NCBI GenBank assembly: GCA_964398955.1
Contig: CAYNOZ010000022.1
Coordinates: forward strand, 1 to 18,627
DNA length: 18,627 nt
From: CAYNOZ01 sp964398955
GTDB taxonomy: Archaea; Methanobacteriota_B; Thermococci; Thermococcales; CAYNOZ01
Direction: 5' to 3'
In this document: in pieces, positions 14,987 through 18,627 of the stretch
How the letters are laid out: each line of letters starts with the position of its first letter
Position numbering within the stretch: the first letter of the stretch is position 1
Notes under the pieces: model-generated
What the model was told of the DNA's origin: nothing
Databases searched by the model: none
The model's input: only the letters and a program-made list of their open reading frames with translations
Made by a program: the position numbers and the translations under genes

Positions 14987-15885
14987 ATTATTTCTTTTAA
15001 TCGGTTTGCTATTCTTTCATATGCTTCATCCGTTATTCCTGCAATATGAGGTGTTGTAATTATGTTATCAAGATTGTAGAGGCTGTCTTCTGGGGTTGGT
15101 GGTTCTTCCCAGTAAACGTCTAATGCGGCTCCGGCTATCTCACCGTTCTTCAAAGCTTTTTTTAGATCTTTCTTATTGATTATTGGGCCTCTTGACACAT
15201 TAACTAAGTAAGCTGTTTCTTTCATTTTACTTAATTTATCTTTATCTATTAAATTTCTAGTTTCATTTGTTAACGGTAAATGTAGGGCTACAAAGTCGGC
15301 GGAAGGTAGTAAATTATCCATGTCGCTTGTGTGGCCAATTTTTTTTACAAATGTGGGTCCTCCTTTTTTCGGATGTTTTCTAATCGCCTTAACATTCATT
15401 CCTATTCCATTGCCAATTTTTGCTAATTCTTTACCACTTGATCCTAATCCAATAATTAATAAATTTTTATTATTCAATTCCATTCCAACTGGTGTTCCAA
15501 TTTTTCCTTCACTAAAAGTTTTGTGCAATTCGTTTTGTTTTCTTGCTAATCCGAACATTAAGTATAGGCTATGTTCTGCTACTGACAATGCGTTTTCTCC
15601 TGGAGTATTTGTAACTTTAATACCTTTACTTTCAGCATATTCTTGATTGACTCCTTCTAATCCTACGCCCCATTGAACTATTAGTTTAAGTTTTTCTGCA
15701 TTGTCTATAACTTTTTTATTTATTTTGGACATTGCCGGTATTATAACATCAACATTTTTTACTTGTTTACTTAGATCTTTATCTGTATTTGGTGTTAAAA
15801 TTCTGTATTTATCTTCGAATTTATTTTTAAGTAGTTTAGTAGCGTATGGAAAATCATTGCTGGCAAACATTATGTCTGTGGTCAA
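14971..15885 (-). CDS. D-isomer 2-hydroxyacid dehydrogenase family protein
   Basis: A 304-residue NAD(P)-dependent dehydrogenase of the D-2-hydroxyacid family (SerA/HprA-like, without the C-terminal ACT region of many SerA proteins). The Rossmann motif is GLGSSG (146-151). The catalytic triad Arg-Glu-His is visible: Arg232 (NVSRGPI), Glu261 (DVYWEEPP) and His280 (TTPHIAG). The substrate-loop start VQWGVGLEGV (70-79) is typical. The reaction is reversible 2-oxoacid/D-2-hydroxyacid conversion; whether it is 3-phosphoglycerate, glyoxylate/hydroxypyruvate or another acid is not decidable. The start is TTG with AAGGAG about 9 nt upstream; an ATG at 15894 reads straight into a stop. Followed by a T-rich 3' flank. 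Confidence 0.9.
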   Translation of the reverse strand: MTTDIMFASNDFPYATKLLKNKFEDKYRILTPNTDKDLSKQVKNVDVIIPAMSKINKKVIDNAEKLKLIVQWGVGLEGVNQEYAESKGIKVTNTPGENALSVAEHSLYLMFGLARKQNELHKTFSEGKIGTPVGMELNNKNLLIIGLGSSGKELAKIGNGIGMNVKAIRKHPKKGGPTFVKKIGHTSDMDNLLPSADFVALHLPLTNETRNLIDKDKLSKMKETAYLVNVSRGPIINKKDLKKALKNGEIAGAALDVYWEEPPTPEDSLYNLDNIITTPHIAGITDEAYERIANRLKEIITEMV

Positions 15886-15950
15886 GTTATCATTCTCCTT
15901 TGGAGTTTAGTTGGTGATTGTTATTGGTTTTTGGGTTTTTGGTCATAAGA

Positions 15951-15959
15951 TTTATATAA
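15951..15959 (+). promoter_or_regulatory. Probable TATA box of the orphan binding-protein fusion
   Basis: TTTATATAA about 47-55 nt upstream of the preferred start at 16006. Expected transcription start is near 15981, inside a cluster of GGAT/ATCC repeats. Confidence 0.6.
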
Positions 15960-15963
15960 GAAG

Positions 15964-15997
15964 GGATGGATCATTTATCCAGGATAAAATATCCAGG
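15964..15997. repeat. Dense GGAT/ATCC repeat module over the transcription start
   Basis: Within 34 bp: GGAT at 15964-15967, TATCC at 15976-15980, and the perfect inverted repeat GGATA-AAA-TATCC at 15982-15994. TATCCAGG also occurs as a direct repeat at 15976-15983 and 15990-15997. The module covers the expected transcription start and runs into the SD, a position suited to repression. The regulator is unknown. Confidence 0.5.
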
Positions 15998-16001
15998 TGA
16001 T
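15996..16001 (+). promoter_or_regulatory. SD deciding a TTG start for the binding-protein fusion
   Basis: GGTGAT, complementary to the 16S rRNA tail, is 4 nt upstream of TTG at 16006. The in-frame GTG at 15997 lies inside it and would have no SD. Confidence 0.6.
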
Positions 16002-16005
16002 CAAC

Positions 16006-17904
16006 TTGAAAAACCAAACAAAAATAATAACCATTACCCTAATACTAGGACTAATAATAACAACAGGACCAATAAAAAGCGAATTCCAAATTAATGACAC
16101 CACAAAAACAACAAAAACAATACAAGGAGAACCAAAAAACACAAAAATCTTCTCATGGTCCACACACACATCAAAAATACTAAAAAACCTAGGAGTAGAA
16201 AAAGAAAGAATTGTAGGATTAGCAAATGCCAGTGGATACCACCCAAAATATTATAGAGAAAATTTACTGGAAAGACAACCCCCAGACAGAATATTCGGTT
16301 ATTCCTCAGACCCTCTGGATGGTTTTAAATCTCCAAGTGCTGAAATTTATGTAGAAAAATTTAGTAATATTAGTGATGATGCAATTATCGCTCCAGACTC
16401 CGTTTCCGATGATATCGATGACATTAAAAACCAGGTAGGAGAAGACTTCTACTTTGAACCAGTGTATGTAAAAGGAACAAGAGCTCAAAATTTCGAAGAA
16501 ATTTACAACGATATTAGAATTACTGGGGAATTAACAGGTGAAAAAGAAAAAGCTTCTACCATCATAAATGAAATGCAAAATAAAATCGATAACATTCAGA
16601 AACATCTTAATAATGTTGAAGACAGAAAAGAAGTAGTTTTCCTAACAGCTGTTGACACTAACCAAACTAATGATGATTATCCAAGATTCTCAGTCGCATA
16701 TCCAGGTGTACACACCCATGCAATCATACAAAACGCAGGTATGATAAACAAATTTAAAACGGAACCAATCAATACGAATTACATTTACCCTGTTGGATGG
16801 GAAGATCTTATCTCCAAAAATCCTGAAGCAATAATCTATACAAAAGGAGGATGGGGCCCTAATCCAAAAGAAGTCATTATGAATAATAAAGATAAACTTG
16901 GAGGTATAAAAGCTGTAGAAGAAGGTAATTTCTACGGAATAGACATAGATATAGCCGGGTCACCAGGGATTCAAACAGCAAATGCAGTTGATATATTAGG
17001 TAAAAAAGTTTATCCTAAAGCATTCATGGAAGATAAAAAATCCCAAGATAAAACCGGAGTAGGTATGCGTGTTTCACCGGGATTAGTGAAGGTTCATCAG
17101 TCAGTAGATAATCCTAGTTCTAGTGTTGGGTTAATAAAGAAAGATGATTCATTAGATTTGACTTTAGAAAATGATGATAAAACACATGCGGTAACCGGAT
17201 TTAACACTACTTTCAATAAGTACTTAGGAAACGTTTACCTCGACATCAATTACTTAGGAGGAAACAATGAACATATTCCAAGAACCAGAAATGCCTTCTC
17301 ATACACTAATGTCACCCTGAGAAACGCAGAAAATAAAGACCTAAAAAATTCTAGTGTTACATTCAGAATTCCTAAAACTTGGTTAGTGAAGATGAATGCC
17401 AGTAAAAACGACATAACGCTTGAAAAACTTGAAGATAACAAAAAATGGGAAGAACTTGAAACAAAAATAGTGAACGAAACAGAAAATTACTTCAAATACG
17501 TAGCTAAATCAGATGGATACGGACTATTTTCAGCAACAGCACAAACGAACATCCAAACATCAACTCAAATCGACCAAGACATAGCAAATACAATACTCCA
17601 AAACACAGAAAAAGAAGTAATAGTTGGCAAAGCAGCGGCAAATCAAGTAAAAACAGAATTCACTACGAACTCAGTAAAATTCAAAGATAAAACTTACAAG
17701 AGTAAATGGAAAGAAAAAGACTATGGAATAATACAAATCAAAAATGAAACAGTAAGAATAGTAGGAACTCACAGATTTGGAACAAAAGCAGCAACAAAAT
17801 ACTACCAAACAAAAAAACCTGAAAAAACAACATTAATTAACTGGAAAGATAAGAACAATGATCAGACAGTACAAAGCCAAGAAATCTCAGAAATCACCAC
17901 TTAA
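16006..17904 (+). CDS. Orphan periplasmic-binding-protein / PGF-pre-PGF / S-layer-C-like surface fusion
   Basis: A 632-residue secreted protein (TTG start). It has a signal peptide (about 1-25, no lipobox Cys) and a BtuF/FhuD-type binding-protein fold (about 45-340; STHTSKILKNLGVEKERIVG near its start, YPVGWEDLISKNPEAIIY at 261-278). A PGF-pre-PGF-like domain (about 353-512) follows, beginning VGMRVSPG, with IPKTWLVKMNAS and ending KYVAKSDGYGLFSA. The C-terminal module (about 535-632) resembles archaeal S-layer C domains (IVGKAAANQ; RIVGTHRFGTKAATKYY) and ends in an EF-hand-like loop, Asp615 to Glu626. The binding fold suggests capture of a corrinoid, heme, siderophore or similar metal chelate. 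It has no C-terminal helix or PGF-CTERM signal, so S-layer association is inferred. No permease or ATPase of this importer class is in the window. Confidence 0.75.
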   Translation: MKNQTKIITITLILGLIITTGPIKSEFQINDTTKTTKTIQGEPKNTKIFSWSTHTSKILKNLGVEKERIVGLANASGYHPKYYRENLLERQPPDRIFGYSSDPLDGFKSPSAEIYVEKFSNISDDAIIAPDSVSDDIDDIKNQVGEDFYFEPVYVKGTRAQNFEEIYNDIRITGELTGEKEKASTIINEMQNKIDNIQKHLNNVEDRKEVVFLTAVDTNQTNDDYPRFSVAYPGVHTHAIIQNAGMINKFKTEPINTNYIYPVGWEDLISKNPEAIIYTKGGWGPNPKEVIMNNKDKLGGIKAVEEGNFYGIDIDIAGSPGIQTANAVDILGKKVYPKAFMEDKKSQDKTGVGMRVSPGLVKVHQSVDNPSSSVGLIKKDDSLDLTLENDDKTHAVTGFNTTFNKYLGNVYLDINYLGGNNEHIPRTRNAFSYTNVTLRNAENKDLKNSSVTFRIPKTWLVKMNASKNDITLEKLEDNKKWEELETKIVNETENYFKYVAKSDGYGLFSATAQTNIQTSTQIDQDIANTILQNTEKEVIVGKAAANQVKTEFTTNSVKFKDKTYKSKWKEKDYGIIQIKNETVRIVGTHRFGTKAATKYYQTKKPEKTTLINWKDKNNDQTVQSQEISEITT

Positions 17905-17959
17905 AGATAATCTTTTAGAGAAAAGTTGATAAGTTTTAATAACTTCATTCCAATATTTT

Positions 17960-17991
17960 CATAACCTTATTTTCTTATTCTTTTATTTTTT
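17960..17991 (+). terminator. T-rich 3' end after the binding-protein fusion
   Basis: Successive T runs, ending in T6, lie between the convergent ends of the fusion gene and the methyltransferase and overlap the latter's last codons slightly. A weak AAGTT/AACTT inverted repeat precedes them (about 17928-17944). Confidence 0.4.
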
Positions 17992-18627
17992 AAGGGTTGC
18001 TTTTATTCCTGTGAATCCTACGTTTTTGTGGTAACCTTTTTTTGGTGTTTCGTTGGTTAATTTGTCTTTTTTTGGGTTTTGGAATATTATGCTTTTGTAT
18101 TCTATGTTTTTGAAGTCGTTTTCTTTTAGTAGTTTTTCGATGTATTTTTTGGAGTAGAATTTTGCGTTTTTGTAGAATATGTTTCCTTTTTCTGCTTTTT
18201 CTTTGTAGTGTTCTGCCCATGGGCTTTCTTTTAGAATTAATCCTAGTTGAATTGTTCCTTGGTTTTGAAGAACTCTTTTAGCTTCATTTACAACTTTTTT
18301 TGGGTTTTTTACAAAGCATATCGTAACGATTAGATATACTGATTGGAATTTGTTGTTTTTGAAAGGAAGTTGCTCTGCTTGGCCCGTTACTACTTTTATA
18401 TGCTTTTCTTTTGCTAATTTTAATACTTCTTTTGATATGTCTACTCCATAATCTACTCCTAGTTTTTCAGAGAATCTACCAGTACCTACTCCTATTTCTA
18501 ATGAAGGTGATTTAGATTCTTCAAGTACTTTTAACTCTAACCTAAAAGCTGATCTACCAAATTCGGTTTCGTACCAATCATCATAGTCAGAAGCTTTGGT
18601 ATCGAAAACTTTTTTGACGGATTTCAT
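17983..18627 (-). CDS. Class I SAM-dependent methyltransferase
   Basis: 214 residues from the ATG formed by the last three bases of the window, so an earlier start cannot be excluded, although MKSVKKVFDTKASDYDDWY is a typical N-terminus. Methyltransf_11-type motifs: motif I LEIGVGTGRF (43-52), acidic residue Asp63 (GVDIS), GQAEQLPF (82-89), and NPKKVVNEAKRVL (108-120) leading into the next strand. The family methylates small molecules, quinones, lipids or tRNA; the substrate is not evident. It converges on the binding-protein fusion. The 3' third of the coding strand is strongly A+C-biased and Lys/Asn-rich. Confidence 0.85.
   Translation of the reverse strand: MKSVKKVFDTKASDYDDWYETEFGRSAFRLELKVLEESKSPSLEIGVGTGRFSEKLGVDYGVDISKEVLKLAKEKHIKVVTGQAEQLPFKNNKFQSVYLIVTICFVKNPKKVVNEAKRVLQNQGTIQLGLILKESPWAEHYKEKAEKGNIFYKNAKFYSKKYIEKLLKENDFKNIEYKSIIFQNPKKDKLTNETPKKGYHKNVGFTGIKATLKK

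Noticed and set aside
1..18627. CRISPR array, transposon ends or integration sites
   Set aside because: No regularly spaced repeats, transposase-like protein or terminal inverted repeats with target duplication were found on reading through.

Overview
The window is AT-rich DNA from an archaeon, almost certainly a euryarchaeon. The evidence is tiaS (tRNA-Ile2 agmatinylcytidine synthetase, an archaea-only enzyme), a NikR-type regulator, a cell-surface protein with a PGF-pre-PGF-like and an S-layer-like module, TATA-box promoters, T-tract 3' ends, and Shine-Dalgarno (SD) sites of the GGTGAT type. Several proteins are rich in Asp/Glu. A halophilic or alkaliphilic methanogen-like lineage is possible, but no diagnostic methanogenesis gene is present, so this stays an inference.

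Layout. (1) 1-3540: a metal-homeostasis locus. A NikR-like repressor (-) is divergent from a Zn/Mn-type (cluster 9) ABC uptake operon of lipoprotein, ATPase and permease, with a small FeoC-like Cys-rich winged-helix gene at its end. (2) 3535-5305: a cupin (-) divergent from tiaS (+). (3) 5422-7736: a two-gene ABC-2 exporter (+). (4) 12446-7788 (-): an operon of ABC ATPase, membrane-anchored surface protein with three Ig-like domains and a carboxypeptidase-regulatory-like domain, ABC-2 permease, and an unrecognised membrane protein. It converges on (3). (5) 14738-12765 (-): a 657-residue Old-Yellow-Enzyme-type FMN/4Fe-4S/FAD ene-reductase. (6) 15885-14971 (-): a D-2-hydroxyacid dehydrogenase. 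(7) 16006-17904 (+): an orphan periplasmic-binding-protein fold fused to a PGF-pre-PGF-like domain and an S-layer-C-like tail. (8) 18627-17983 (-): a SAM methyltransferase starting at the window edge.

The most unusual items are: the orphan binding-protein/surface fusion with its dense GGAT/ATCC promoter repeats; the NikR homologue whose fourth nickel-ligand His is Gln, beside a zinc-type transporter; alternating blocks of strong G+T versus A+C strand bias that change inside genes, including near the middle of a two-half permease; and start sites where an in-frame GTG sits inside the SD exactly 9 nt upstream of the likelier start, with one possible ATT start. I see no tRNA, rRNA, CRISPR, insertion sequence or origin. 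No gene-free stretch clearly exceeds 300 bases. The longest, about 12447-12764, holds a TATA box, a perfect 8-bp-arm hairpin and the T tract ending the ene-reductase gene.
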